A stretch of DNA of 34,505 nt, from contig JASJDA010000101.1 of the NCBI GenBank assembly GCA_030065755.1, forward strand, positions 1 to 34,505. Reading direction: 5' to 3'. Below the pieces are notes generated by a model. The model made no database searches. It was not told the origin of the DNA and saw nothing but the letters and a program-made list of their open reading frames with translations. The DNA comes from Prochloraceae cyanobacterium (GTDB lineage Bacteria > Cyanobacteriota > Cyanobacteriia > Cyanobacteriales > JASJDA01). This document shows, piece after piece, positions 15,352 to 23,771 of the stretch (positions within the stretch are counted from its first letter, which is position 1; each line of letters opens with the position of its first letter). A program made the position numbers and the translations under genes.

Positions 15352-16422
15352 ATGAGCTCGACTCGCGCAAGAATTGCACTAGACGCTATGGGAGGAGACC
15401 ACGCTCCCTTTGAAATTGTCCTTGGAGCTATCCGAGCTGCCGAAGAACTAGACACAGAGATTTTTCTAGTTGGCGACCCCGATCGGATTGAATCAGTTCT
15501 CCAACAACACCCCCATAATTCCAGTTTGTTAAAAATCGTTGCTGCCGAAGATACCGTAACTATGGATGAAAAAGCCATTAAAGGTATTCGACGCAAGCCC
15601 AAAGCATCGATTAACGTGGCAATGAATCTAGTAAAAGAACGACTTGCAGATGCAGTAGTGTCTGCCGGACACTCTGGAGCAGCAATGGGTGCAGCTGCCC
15701 TTCGCCTAGGTCGTTTGCCAGGTATTGCCCGCCCAGCCATAGGAGCCATGTTTCCTACCCTAATTGCCGGAAAATCCGTAATTATCCTCGACGTAGGGGC
15801 AAATGTGGACAGTCAACCCGAATATTTAGAGCAATTTGCTCTAATGGGAACGATTTATAGCAAATACGTTATGGACGTCGAAGAACCACAAGTAGGATTG
15901 CTCAACATTGGGGAAGAATCCTCTAAAGGAGATAAATTAGCAATTAAAACTCACCAACTCCTAGAAGAGAACGAACAAATTCCCTTTATCGGCAATGCTG
16001 AAGGTAGAGACGTTCTTTCCGGTAAATTTGACGTAATTGTCTGCGACGGCTTTACAGGTAACGTATTGCTCAAATTTGCCGAGGCAGTTGGAGAAATCAT
16101 GATCCAAATTTTGCGAGAAGAATTGCCCCAAGGATTGCGAGGTAAAATAGGAACGTCTATACTTAAGCCTAACTTGCAGCGAATTAAACAAAGAATTGAC
16201 CACGCAGAACACGGCGGGGCTCTATTGTTAGGAGTAGATGGAGTCTGTATTATTAGTCACGGAAGTTCCCAAGCACCCTCAATTTTTAGCGCTATTCGTC
16301 TGGCTAAAGAAGCCGTAGACAATAAAGTACTAGAGCAGATTCAGTTTTACAACCAGAAACACAATCACTCTGCAAGTAGTTCTAAAACAGCTTCTAATAG
16401 TAAATTATCTGGGAAGAGCTAA
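15352..16422 (+). CDS. plsX: Phosphate acyltransferase PlsX
   Basis: PlsX converts acyl-ACP and phosphate to acyl-phosphate, the donor used by PlsY for the first acylation of glycerol-3-phosphate; it is a peripheral membrane enzyme. The family signatures are clear: RIALDAMGGDHAP at the N-terminus, SAGHSGAAMGAAALRLGRLPG in the middle, and CDGFTGNVLLKFAE and EHGGALLLGVDGV towards the end. The length of 356 residues is usual, with a Ser/Lys-rich tail. The ATG at 15352 starts the recognised N-terminus. fabH follows 35 bases downstream and fabD after that, a conserved cyanobacterial order implying cotranscription. Confidence 0.96.
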   Translation: MSSTRARIALDAMGGDHAPFEIVLGAIRAAEELDTEIFLVGDPDRIESVLQQHPHNSSLLKIVAAEDTVTMDEKAIKGIRRKPKASINVAMNLVKERLADAVVSAGHSGAAMGAAALRLGRLPGIARPAIGAMFPTLIAGKSVIILDVGANVDSQPEYLEQFALMGTIYSKYVMDVEEPQVGLLNIGEESSKGDKLAIKTHQLLEENEQIPFIGNAEGRDVLSGKFDVIVCDGFTGNVLLKFAEAVGEIMIQILREELPQGLRGKIGTSILKPNLQRIKQRIDHAEHGGALLLGVDGVCIISHGSSQAPSIFSAIRLAKEAVDNKVLEQIQFYNQKHNHSASSSKTASNSKLSGKS

Positions 16423-16457
16423 AACTTGCTCGTAAATAGCGCTAGTAATGGAGAAAA

Positions 16458-17465
16458 GTGTTGAAAAGATCGGGAACCGGAATTGCCATTACCGGAAGCG
16501 GAAGTGCAGCACCAGCAGGAATATTAACTAACGACGACCTGGCGAAAATTGTTGACACTTCAGATGAGTGGATAAAGAGCAGGACAGGAATAAAAAATCG
16601 ACATTTAGCAACAGCAAGTGAATCTGTTTGCCAAATATCTACTGTTGCAGCTCAAAAGGCAATATCTATGGCTCAAATAGATGCCGCAGATATCGATTTA
16701 ATTATTTTGGCTACCTCAACTCCTGACGATTTGTTCGGTAGTGCGAGTAAAATTCAAAATATGCTGGGTGCTTCAAAAGCCGTAGCTTTTGACCTGACTG
16801 CAGCCTGTTCGGGATTTGTTTTTGCCCTAGTAACAGCAGCTCAGTTTATTCGTACGGGAGCGTATCAAAACATTTTAGTGATTGGAGGAGATATCCTCAG
16901 CAGATGGGTAGATTGGTCGGATAGAAGTAGTAACATTCTCTTTGGCGACGGCGCAGGAGCAATAGTTTGTCAAGCTACAGATTCGGGCGATCGCCTGTTG
17001 GGATTTGAAATCTACAGCGATGGCACTAAAAATGATTGTCTCACACTAGCTTATCAAGGAGGCGATCGAGAACTCATTGACGGGATCTCGATCGCTAAAG
17101 GTGCTTACCAACCCATTTGGATGAATGGTAGAGAAATTTATCGCTTTGCCATAGCAAAAGTTCCAGAAGTTATCGAAAAAGCTCTCTTTAGAGCAGGGCT
17201 GACAGCAGATGCCATAGATTGGTTGATCTTACATCAAGCTAATCAACGTATTATGGACGCTGTTGCCGAGCGCTTAAATATAGAATCGGAAAAAGTAATT
17301 AGTAATATCGCTGAATACGGAAATACTTCTGCCGCTTCTATTCCGATCGCTCTCGACGAAGCAGTAAGAGCGGGCAAAATTCGCTCGGGAGATTTAATCG
17401 CTATCTCTGGCTTCGGTGCAGGACTTACTTGGGGTGCTGCTATTTTTCAATGGGGAGATAGATAG
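16458..17465 (+). CDS. fabH: Beta-ketoacyl-ACP synthase III (FabH)
   Basis: FabH condenses acetyl-CoA with malonyl-ACP and so starts type II fatty-acid synthesis in the cytosol. The catalytic triad is visible: Cys117 in TAACSGF, His in ILHQANQRI, and Asn in YGNTSAAS. The family N-terminus AITGSGSAAPAGILTNDDL aligns from about residue 10. The start is GTG at 16458 or the adjacent TTG at 16461. GGAG ends four bases before the GTG and seven before the TTG, so TTG is possible; the nearby ATG at 16448 is out of frame. It lies between plsX and fabD and is probably in their operon. Confidence 0.95.
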   Translation: MLKRSGTGIAITGSGSAAPAGILTNDDLAKIVDTSDEWIKSRTGIKNRHLATASESVCQISTVAAQKAISMAQIDAADIDLIILATSTPDDLFGSASKIQNMLGASKAVAFDLTAACSGFVFALVTAAQFIRTGAYQNILVIGGDILSRWVDWSDRSSNILFGDGAGAIVCQATDSGDRLLGFEIYSDGTKNDCLTLAYQGGDRELIDGISIAKGAYQPIWMNGREIYRFAIAKVPEVIEKALFRAGLTADAIDWLILHQANQRIMDAVAERLNIESEKVISNIAEYGNTSAASIPIALDEAVRAGKIRSGDLIAISGFGAGLTWGAAIFQWGDR

Positions 17466-17522
17466 GTAAACTCATACCTCAGGTGCTAACACAAACAATC
17501 AATAACAAATAAGCAATAAAAA

Positions 17523-18437
17523 ATGACCAAAACAGCATGGCTATTTCCAGGACAAGGTTCGCAAGAAGTAGGAATGGGATGGGATTTAAAAGATATTCCA
17601 GCCGCCCAGATTAAATTTGAGACAGCAGATAAAATATTAGGTTGGTCTATTTTAGAGGTTACTGGAGCCAACGACGAAAAATTGTCCCGTACTCTTTATA
17701 CTCAGCCGTGTTTGTATGTTATAGAATCTATCTTCGCTGACTTGCTGGTGGAAAAAGGCTATTTACCTGACTTAGTGGCAGGTCACAGCCTAGGAGAATA
17801 TGCGGCTCTATACGCTGCTAGAGTCTTTGACTTCGAGACGGGATTGCAATTAGTCAAACATCGCGCTCAACTAATGGACTCTGCTGCTGGAGGTAAAATG
17901 GTAGCGATCGTGAAATTCGATCGCCAACAGTTAGAAAATGCTATTGACAAAACAGCAGACGTTGTGATCGCGAATGACAACAGTGCGGCACAAGTAGTTA
18001 TTTCAGGCAAGCCAGAAGCAGTAGATTCGATCGTATCTCAAATTAAGGCAAAACGCACCGTCCCCCTCAAAGTCTCTGGAGCTTTTCACTCCCCTCTCAT
18101 GAGTCCAGCAGCAGAAAAATTTCAATTGCTCTTGGACTCACTTCCCTTTAATAATGCCAAAATTCCCGTAATATCCAACGTAGAACCCTCTCCAACCACT
18201 GAGGCAGACCAATTGAAACAAAGACTGATGGAACAGATGACAGGCTCAGTACGCTGGCGGGAAACTATGCTTAAATTACCAGAAATAGGAATCTCCCAAA
18301 TATTAGAAGTAGGACCAGGTAAAGTCTTAACAGGCTTGATTAAAAGAACTTGTCCCGATTTAAATGGGATGAATATAAATAGTCTCGATCGCTTGAGTGT
18401 ATTACCCCAAGAGTTAGCTGCTTGTCAACCCTCTTAA
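17523..18437 (+). CDS. fabD: Malonyl-CoA:ACP transacylase (FabD)
   Basis: FabD loads malonate from malonyl-CoA onto acyl carrier protein, supplying FabH and the elongating synthases. The signatures are WLFPGQGSQEVGMG at the N-terminus, the nucleophile Ser89 in AGHSLGEYAAL, and the catalytic His in VSGAFHSPLM. The C-terminal motif LEVGPGKVLTGLIKR is also typical. The length of 304 residues fits. It follows fabH by 57 bases. A structured region after the stop (18475-18516) may end the plsX-fabH-fabD transcript before plsC. Confidence 0.96.
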   Translation: MTKTAWLFPGQGSQEVGMGWDLKDIPAAQIKFETADKILGWSILEVTGANDEKLSRTLYTQPCLYVIESIFADLLVEKGYLPDLVAGHSLGEYAALYAARVFDFETGLQLVKHRAQLMDSAAGGKMVAIVKFDRQQLENAIDKTADVVIANDNSAAQVVISGKPEAVDSIVSQIKAKRTVPLKVSGAFHSPLMSPAAEKFQLLLDSLPFNNAKIPVISNVEPSPTTEADQLKQRLMEQMTGSVRWRETMLKLPEIGISQILEVGPGKVLTGLIKRTCPDLNGMNINSLDRLSVLPQELAACQPS

Positions 18438-18474
18438 ACAGTCCTCAAAGGTTTGAACAATTAAAAAAAACCGC

Positions 18475-18530
18475 GACAGTCCGATCGCTTACCCACAATA
18501 CAAGCGAAAGGCTGTCTTGTTAGTTTTTGT
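18475..18530 (+). terminator. Bulged hairpin after fabD
   Basis: GACAG-t-CC-gat-CGCTT pairs with AAGCG-aaa-GG-CTGTC around an 11-nt loop; T-rich sequence (TTGTTAGTTTTT) follows. The interrupted stem makes it a probable but weak terminator, or a processing site between fabD and plsC. Confidence 0.5.
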
Positions 18531-18598
18531 GGGAATATATGTATTGCCGAAGATGTTTGCTATGGGTCTAGCAAATAAAAGAGAACAGTTGAAAAAAA

Positions 18599-19261
18599 AT
18601 GTTACAAAACAATCTTTCTGCGGAAAATAGAAATCGAGAGCCGTTTGCTAGCTTAGTACTGTATCACTTATTTAAGTGGTCAGTAGTAAGCCCCGTGCTT
18701 CATACTTATTTTAGAGTTAAGATCTATGGAGCAGAAATTGTTCCTCAATCGGGGCCCATAGTAGTCGTGAGCAATCACGCTAGTTACTTCGACCCGCCAA
18801 TTGTCTCGTGCAGCGTACGTCGTCCTGTGTCTTTTATGGCTAAAGAAGAGCTATTTAAAATACCGCTATTTAAACAAGCCATCGAATTATACGGTGCTTA
18901 TCCGGTCAAAAGAAATGCAGCAGATCGCGGTGCGATCGCCTCGGCAGTTTCTAGTTTAAAACAGGGTTGGGCAACAGGAATTTTCTTACAAGGTACTCGT
19001 ACCCCAGATGGGAAAATTACCAACCCCAAACTAGGAGCAGCTACAATTGCAGCTAAAGCTGGAGCTCCCTTACTGCCAATATGTTTGTGGGGAACGCAAG
19101 AAATTTTACCTGTAGGTTCCTCCCTCCCCAGGCCTGTGCCAATAACCGTCCGAATTGGTAAATTAATAGAGACACCAACTTCAACTAAACGTGAAGAATT
19201 GTACGAAATTACCCAAAAATGCGCTGCTGCAATTAATGCAATGCACGATCTAGGACGTTAA
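18599..19261 (+). CDS. plsC: 1-acyl-sn-glycerol-3-phosphate acyltransferase (PlsC)
   Basis: PlsC acylates lysophosphatidate to phosphatidate, the second acylation in membrane glycerolipid synthesis. The catalytic NHx4D motif is seen as SNHASYFDPP, and the substrate-binding block as YGAYPVKRNAADRGA. The third motif reads FLQGTRTPDG, with Gln where many homologues have Glu (EGTR). The fourth, APLLPICLWGTQE, is also present. At 220 residues it is a typical compact family member with a single hydrophobic segment near the N-terminus (LVLYHLFKWSVVSPVLHTYF). The ATG is at 18599. It follows fabD by 161 bases, completing a phospholipid block. Confidence 0.94.
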   Translation: MLQNNLSAENRNREPFASLVLYHLFKWSVVSPVLHTYFRVKIYGAEIVPQSGPIVVVSNHASYFDPPIVSCSVRRPVSFMAKEELFKIPLFKQAIELYGAYPVKRNAADRGAIASAVSSLKQGWATGIFLQGTRTPDGKITNPKLGAATIAAKAGAPLLPICLWGTQEILPVGSSLPRPVPITVRIGKLIETPTSTKREELYEITQKCAAAINAMHDLGR

Positions 19262-19364
19262 AAATAATTTAGGGAGTAAAATCGTCAACAGAGAGTCTAA
19301 AAAAATCTGACGAGCAGTTGAAAAACTGATTGACTCCATTAGACATTACTGCTTATGAGAACCC

Positions 19365-20249
19365 ATGCCTGACGATGTTAATCGACTGAAAATTAATTTT
19401 TGGGGCGTTAGAGGAAGTATTCCTTGTCCTGGACCGGAAACTGTTCGCTATGGCGGTAATACCCCCTGCATTGAAATGTTGGTAGGTAAAGAACGTATAA
19501 TTTTTGATGGCGGTACGGGATTGAGGGTTTTAGGAGAGTCTCTACTTTCCCAAATGCCAGTAAAAGCTCACTTGTTTTTTACCCATTCCCATTGGGATCA
19601 CATTCAGGGTTTTCCTTTCTTCGTTCCTGCTTTTATTAAAGGAAATAGCTTTAATATTTATGGAACCCTCGCCCCTAATGGAGCCACAATTAAAAAACGC
19701 CTTCACGATCAGATGCTTCACCCTAATTTTCCAGTGCCCTTGCAAATTATGCAAGCTGACCTGCAGTTTAAAGATATCGACGTGGGGCAGAAAATAGAAA
19801 TTGGCGAGGTGACAGTAGAAAACGCTCAACTAAATCATCCAGGAGAAGCTGTAGGCTATCGAGTTAATTGGCGAGGACTCTCAGTAGCTTATATTACAGA
19901 CACAGAACACTATCCCGATCGCGTGGACGAAAATGTTCTCTGGCTGGCAAGAAATGCGGATGTGGTTATTCTTGATTGTACCTATACCGATGAAGAATAT
20001 CACGATGAGAAATCTAGGAAAGAAGGTTGGGGACATTCAACCTGGCAGGAAGGAGTGAAGATAGCTAAAAAAGCTGGTGTCAAACAGTTAGTTATTTTTC
20101 ACCACGATCCAGCTCACAATGATAATTTTCTAGATGGAATTGGCAAAAAAGCAGCAACGGAATTTTCTAATGCTACTTTAGCTCGTGAAGGTCAATCAAT
20201 TGAGTTACTACCCCCTAAAAAAATTCTAGCAGCAAAAACGCGAGAGTAA
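19365..20249 (+). CDS. MBL-fold metallo-hydrolase
   Basis: This 294-residue soluble metallo-beta-lactamase-fold hydrolase has an N-terminus KINFWGVRGSIPCPGPETVR, characteristic of a subgroup related to PhnP and RNase Z-like phosphodiesterases. The metal site is THSHWDHIQG (His74, His76, Asp78, His79), with further ligands likely in LNHPGEAVGY, YITDTEHY and VIFHHDPAHND. Its substrate is not known; a cyclic phosphodiester or similar phosphoester is inferred from the subgroup. The ATG at 19365 stands 103 bases after plsC, without a visible terminator, and ribF follows. Fold is certain, reaction is not. Confidence 0.9.
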   Translation: MPDDVNRLKINFWGVRGSIPCPGPETVRYGGNTPCIEMLVGKERIIFDGGTGLRVLGESLLSQMPVKAHLFFTHSHWDHIQGFPFFVPAFIKGNSFNIYGTLAPNGATIKKRLHDQMLHPNFPVPLQIMQADLQFKDIDVGQKIEIGEVTVENAQLNHPGEAVGYRVNWRGLSVAYITDTEHYPDRVDENVLWLARNADVVILDCTYTDEEYHDEKSRKEGWGHSTWQEGVKIAKKAGVKQLVIFHHDPAHNDNFLDGIGKKAATEFSNATLAREGQSIELLPPKKILAAKTRE

Positions 20250-20303
20250 TTTTTCTAAACAAAAGATTAAATTGCTCTCTAAGAATTGCTAATTTATGTA
20301 AAA

Positions 20304-21314
20304 ATGCAAGGTGTGTGGATAACATCATCGATCGCCAAAGTCTTAAAACCAAATGCAATCGCCCTCGGTAACTTTGACGGTATTCATAGAGGGCACAAGC
20401 AAGTATTGCAACCAATTTTGAAACCGCCTGGCAGCAAAATTGACAGTCTAGATATTAATAATAGTCACAAAAAGCAAGGAAACTACATTTACTCTACAGT
20501 AGTTACCTTTAATCCCCATCCCCGCGAATTTTTCAGCGGAGAAACTAGAAAGCTGCTCAGTCCTACAGCAGAAAAAGGAAAACTATTAGAATCCCTAGGA
20601 GTAGAACAATTAGTTTTATTGCCTTTTGACCGAGAATTAGCTCGTTTGACTCCTCAGCAGTTTGTCGAAGAAATTTTACTCGCTCAATTACAGGTCTCGA
20701 AGATTAGTGTGGGAGAAGATTTTCGCTTCGGTCGCGATCGAACTGGAACCAGTGCAGATTTAGCCGCGATCGCCGCACAATTTGGAGTAGAAGTAATTGT
20801 GAATTGTCTACAAAAACACTCCGAAGATAGTTCTCAAACAACGGTACGGATTAGCAGTTCTCTAATTCGTCAAGCCCTAGAACAAGGTAAAATCGCCTTA
20901 GCCAATCAAATGCTAGGACGAGCTTACAGTCTGAGAGGAGTTGTAGTGACAGGACAAAAGCTAGGCAGAACAATTGGTTTTCCCACTGCTAATCTTAAGT
21001 TACCTCCCTCCAAACTTCTACCCTGTCGCGGAGTATATTCGGTAAAAGTCTTTATTGAAGACACTCCAGAAAACAATTATTTCAATCTTTCATCTCCAAT
21101 TCAAGGAGTCATGAATATAGGTAGTCGTCCTACCGTAGACGGTGGCTCTACCTCAGTTGAAGTTCATTTGTTAGACTGGTCGGGCGACCTATACGATCGA
21201 ACCCTGACGGTAGAGATCGAGCATTTTTTGCGATCGGAACAAAAATTTCCTTCCCTAGAAGCACTAAAAGCACAAATTGCTGCTGACTGCGAGATAGCCA
21301 GAAAAATTATTTAA
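20304..21314 (+). CDS. ribF: Bifunctional riboflavin kinase / FAD synthetase RibF
   Basis: RibF phosphorylates riboflavin to FMN and adenylylates FMN to FAD in the cytosol. The N-terminal FAD-synthetase module shows ALGNFDGIHRGHKQV, TFNPHPREFF, VGEDFRFGRDRTG and ISSSLIRQALEQG. The C-terminal kinase module shows GQKLGRTIGFPTANL and GVMNIGSRPTVDGG, with EVHLLD and LYDRTLTVE after them. I place the start at ATG 20304, which gives the usual MxGVWITSS-type N-terminus; a TTG at 20286 would add six residues. The resulting 336 residues are normal. A linker rich in polar residues (SKIDSLDINNSHKKQGN) is inserted in the first module. The ABC ATPase gene follows after 12 bases, so the two are likely cotranscribed. 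Confidence 0.95.
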   Translation: MQGVWITSSIAKVLKPNAIALGNFDGIHRGHKQVLQPILKPPGSKIDSLDINNSHKKQGNYIYSTVVTFNPHPREFFSGETRKLLSPTAEKGKLLESLGVEQLVLLPFDRELARLTPQQFVEEILLAQLQVSKISVGEDFRFGRDRTGTSADLAAIAAQFGVEVIVNCLQKHSEDSSQTTVRISSSLIRQALEQGKIALANQMLGRAYSLRGVVVTGQKLGRTIGFPTANLKLPPSKLLPCRGVYSVKVFIEDTPENNYFNLSSPIQGVMNIGSRPTVDGGSTSVEVHLLDWSGDLYDRTLTVEIEHFLRSEQKFPSLEALKAQIAADCEIARKII

Positions 21315-21326
21315 TCAAACTCCCTG

Positions 21327-22316
21327 ATGGCGATCGAAGCGATTAATTTAAGTAAAAAATACCAGAAAGTAACTGCGGTTGAAGACGTTTCTTTCCAGGT
21401 GGCTCCAGGGGAAACCTTGGGACTGATCGGGACGAGTGGCTGCGGAAAAACAACTACTCTCAAAATGCTCAACCGCTTGATAGAACCTACTTCTGGGCGC
21501 ATTCTCATTAATGGAGAAGACGTAAGAAAACGTCAACCAGAAAAACTGCGTCAAAGTATCGGTTATGCGATTCAGAATACTGGACTATTTCCTCACTATA
21601 CTGTAGCCGAGAATGTCGCCGTAGTACCGCGCTTGCTCAAGTGGAAAGAAAAGCGCATTGCGGAACGCACTTCTACTTTGTTAGAAATGGTAGGACTGCC
21701 TCCCGATCGCTTCGCCAATCGATATCCTAGGGAACTCAGTGGCGGTCAACAACAAAGGGTGGGAATAGCAAGGGCGCTAGCTGCCGATCCGCCTATTATC
21801 TTACTAGACGAACCCTTTGGAGCCCTAGATCGAATCACCAGAAAACAAATTCAAGAAGAATTTAAACAGTTAGAAAGCTTGCTGAAGAAAACCATAGTAT
21901 TAGTCACTCACGACGTATTTGAAGCCGCGACCCTCTGCGATCGCATCTGCTTAATGGATCGGGGAAGAGTAGAGCAAATTGGCAGCCCTAAAGAATTGAT
22001 TTTTCAACCGAAAAATGATTTCGTGCGGGACTTTTTTCAAAGTAATCGCTTTCAATTAGAATTAGAAGTCACTGTTATTGCAGATATTATTAAGTGGTTA
22101 AAACCGCAAGATAGTGAGGAGGTATCAAGGGAGAAATATCAGGAAAACCAGAGCTTGCTCCAAGTTTTAGAAAGTGTAAAAAAATCTTCGGGGATCCGTA
22201 TTAGCGATCGCAACGGCGAAACCATTCTCACGACTAATTGCGAAGACCTTTTGCAAGCATTTTATCAGTTCAAGGGCTCTCGAACAGATCCGCTACGCGG
22301 TGCGCGCCCCAACTAA
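21327..22316 (+). CDS. ABC transporter ATPase, osmoprotectant type (OpuCA/ProV-like)
   Basis: This ATP-binding subunit is of the quaternary-amine (glycine betaine/choline/proline) uptake class. Motifs: Walker A GTSGCGKTT (residues 35-43), Q-loop IQNTGLFPHYTVAENVAVVP, signature ELSGGQQQRVGIARAL (~136-151), Walker B IILLDEPFGALD (~157-168) and switch His in VTHDVFEA. The phrase FPHYTVAENV and LKMLNRLIEPTSG are typical of OpuCA/OsmV. Instead of tandem CBS domains, a shorter C-terminal region of about 90 residues follows. No permease or binding protein is in the window, so its partners must be elsewhere. The last codons (DPLRGARPN) derive from a GC-rich palindrome, CCGCTACGCGG. Its stop overlaps the convergent DUF4114 stop. 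Confidence 0.88.
   Translation: MAIEAINLSKKYQKVTAVEDVSFQVAPGETLGLIGTSGCGKTTTLKMLNRLIEPTSGRILINGEDVRKRQPEKLRQSIGYAIQNTGLFPHYTVAENVAVVPRLLKWKEKRIAERTSTLLEMVGLPPDRFANRYPRELSGGQQQRVGIARALAADPPIILLDEPFGALDRITRKQIQEEFKQLESLLKKTIVLVTHDVFEAATLCDRICLMDRGRVEQIGSPKELIFQPKNDFVRDFFQSNRFQLELEVTVIADIIKWLKPQDSEEVSREKYQENQSLLQVLESVKKSSGIRISDRNGETILTTNCEDLLQAFYQFKGSRTDPLRGARPN
22290..22300. repeat. Short GC-rich palindrome CCGC-TAC-GCGG at a gene end
   Basis: A GC-rich block with the hairpin CCGC-TAC-GCGG, followed by TGCGCGCCCC, contrasts with its AT-rich surroundings. It encodes the last residues of the ABC ATPase. It resembles dispersed palindromic repeats seen in other cyanobacteria. Confidence 0.45.
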
Positions 22317-23545
22317 ACGTTAGTCAAATTTACCCTAAAAACAAGATCGTTGTAGTCTAAGTCTCCACCACCTGCTGTATCTTCAAAAGCAAAAGTATTA
22401 TCTCCGAGCAAGCGGACGTGATCTACTCCTTGGGGGTTAGCATCTAGGAAAGGGAAATATATATTAGTAAAATCTTCATTAGGAGTGCCATCAGCAACCA
22501 AGAATGGCACGTAAATAAATCCACCTTCAAGATCTACAGGAACGGTACTATCACTGTCAAAATTCTCTACTCTCTGTTGAAAAGCAGTTCGCGCATAACT
22601 TATCGAACCTAGCTGGTCGAAGCCGATTCCAGTTAGGTTGCCCAATCGGTCTGCGATTAGACCCGTGCGCGGATCGACTTTATAGAAACCAACAAAATTA
22701 TCAAACTCCGCTTCCCTACCCAATACCTCAAATTCAGCGCGCACTAGTTGTTGCCGTGTAAGAGTTGGAAAATTGGGACCAGCACCTAAGACTAAAGAGA
22801 TAAATTCTCCTTCCTCGAATCCTTGTAAATCCGTTCCTACGGGAAAAAACTCGTTTACTGGCTCCACTCTCATGACAAGATCGTTAAAATCTCGATCGCC
22901 TCCACCCTCCAAGTCTTCCCAACGTAATGTAAACTGGCCAGTTTGAGGATCTGGCTCTGACCCTTGTAAATGGTCAAAACCGTCCTGATTAGCTGCAACT
23001 GGAGCAAAAAATACTGTGGGAGTGTTTCTAGCTAGCAATTCAGTTTGTGCTGCAGAGGTAGTGCTATTCGGTACGAGATAAAAAACCAGATCGCTACCGC
23101 CCAAAACAGGAAAAATCGTATTAGTCGTTTGAGTGAGAAAATTATTTCCCAAAGTGGAAGAAATTGAACCGCCAGTAGATCGTCCGAGATCGAGAGCCTC
23201 TTGTAGATAATTTGGGTCTTCTGGATTGACAACAACAGTACGATCCTCAATACTTTCAATTCCCCCATTGGGTCGATCGGCGAAAATTACTCCGATTTCA
23301 TTGACAAAACTAGCGTCACCTTCAATGACAGTAAACCGCAGTGAAGTACTTTCTTGGGGAGTACCTCCAATAGTATAAATATCGTCATTATTTTGGCTTT
23401 TACTTATACTAAGAAATTGTGGCTCTGGGGCATTTCTCGCTTCTTGAGCCACTGGTGAAAGGAGATCGTCTAAAAGATTCAAATTAGTATTAGGATCGTT
23501 GGGATTAGGAAGAGAAATAATTTCAGTTATTGATGGACGTGACAT
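22313..23545 (-). CDS. Protein with two DUF4114 domains
   Basis: This 410-residue acidic protein has two copies of the DUF4114 signature: LRWEDLEGGGDRDFNDLVMRV (ending near residue 227) and AFEDTAGGGDLDYNDLVFRV (ending near 405). The Asp/Asn-rich GGGDxDxNDLV loop is likely to bind calcium (inference). Each copy is preceded by a FFxP/YFPFLDANPQGVDH-type segment. No Sec signal peptide is present; such proteins in cyanobacteria are often large, extracellular and exported by type I systems, which fits the lack of a signal and the low cysteine content. AGGTAA precedes the ATG at 23545 by a normal spacing. It converges on the ABC ATPase with overlapping stop codons and no terminator between. Confidence 0.85.
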   Translation of the reverse strand: MSRPSITEIISLPNPNDPNTNLNLLDDLLSPVAQEARNAPEPQFLSISKSQNNDDIYTIGGTPQESTSLRFTVIEGDASFVNEIGVIFADRPNGGIESIEDRTVVVNPEDPNYLQEALDLGRSTGGSISSTLGNNFLTQTTNTIFPVLGGSDLVFYLVPNSTTSAAQTELLARNTPTVFFAPVAANQDGFDHLQGSEPDPQTGQFTLRWEDLEGGGDRDFNDLVMRVEPVNEFFPVGTDLQGFEEGEFISLVLGAGPNFPTLTRQQLVRAEFEVLGREAEFDNFVGFYKVDPRTGLIADRLGNLTGIGFDQLGSISYARTAFQQRVENFDSDSTVPVDLEGGFIYVPFLVADGTPNEDFTNIYFPFLDANPQGVDHVRLLGDNTFAFEDTAGGGDLDYNDLVFRVNLTNV

Positions 23546-23771
23546 AATTTACCTCTGTTTTTGAGAGAAATAGGTAACAGAGAATAAAGTTTACCTGGTT
23601 ATTTTTTTTAGTCAATGTGCTGCGCAAGAAATATTGATATTTATTTGCAATCTGTTTCTTCAATGCTATTAATACATGAGAAGCATTAATATTTGCTAGC
23701 TAATTTGAGAGAAGGCGCAAGTTAGTTTATATTAAACAATCAATAATAGAGATTTTATTGAGGTATGTTTG

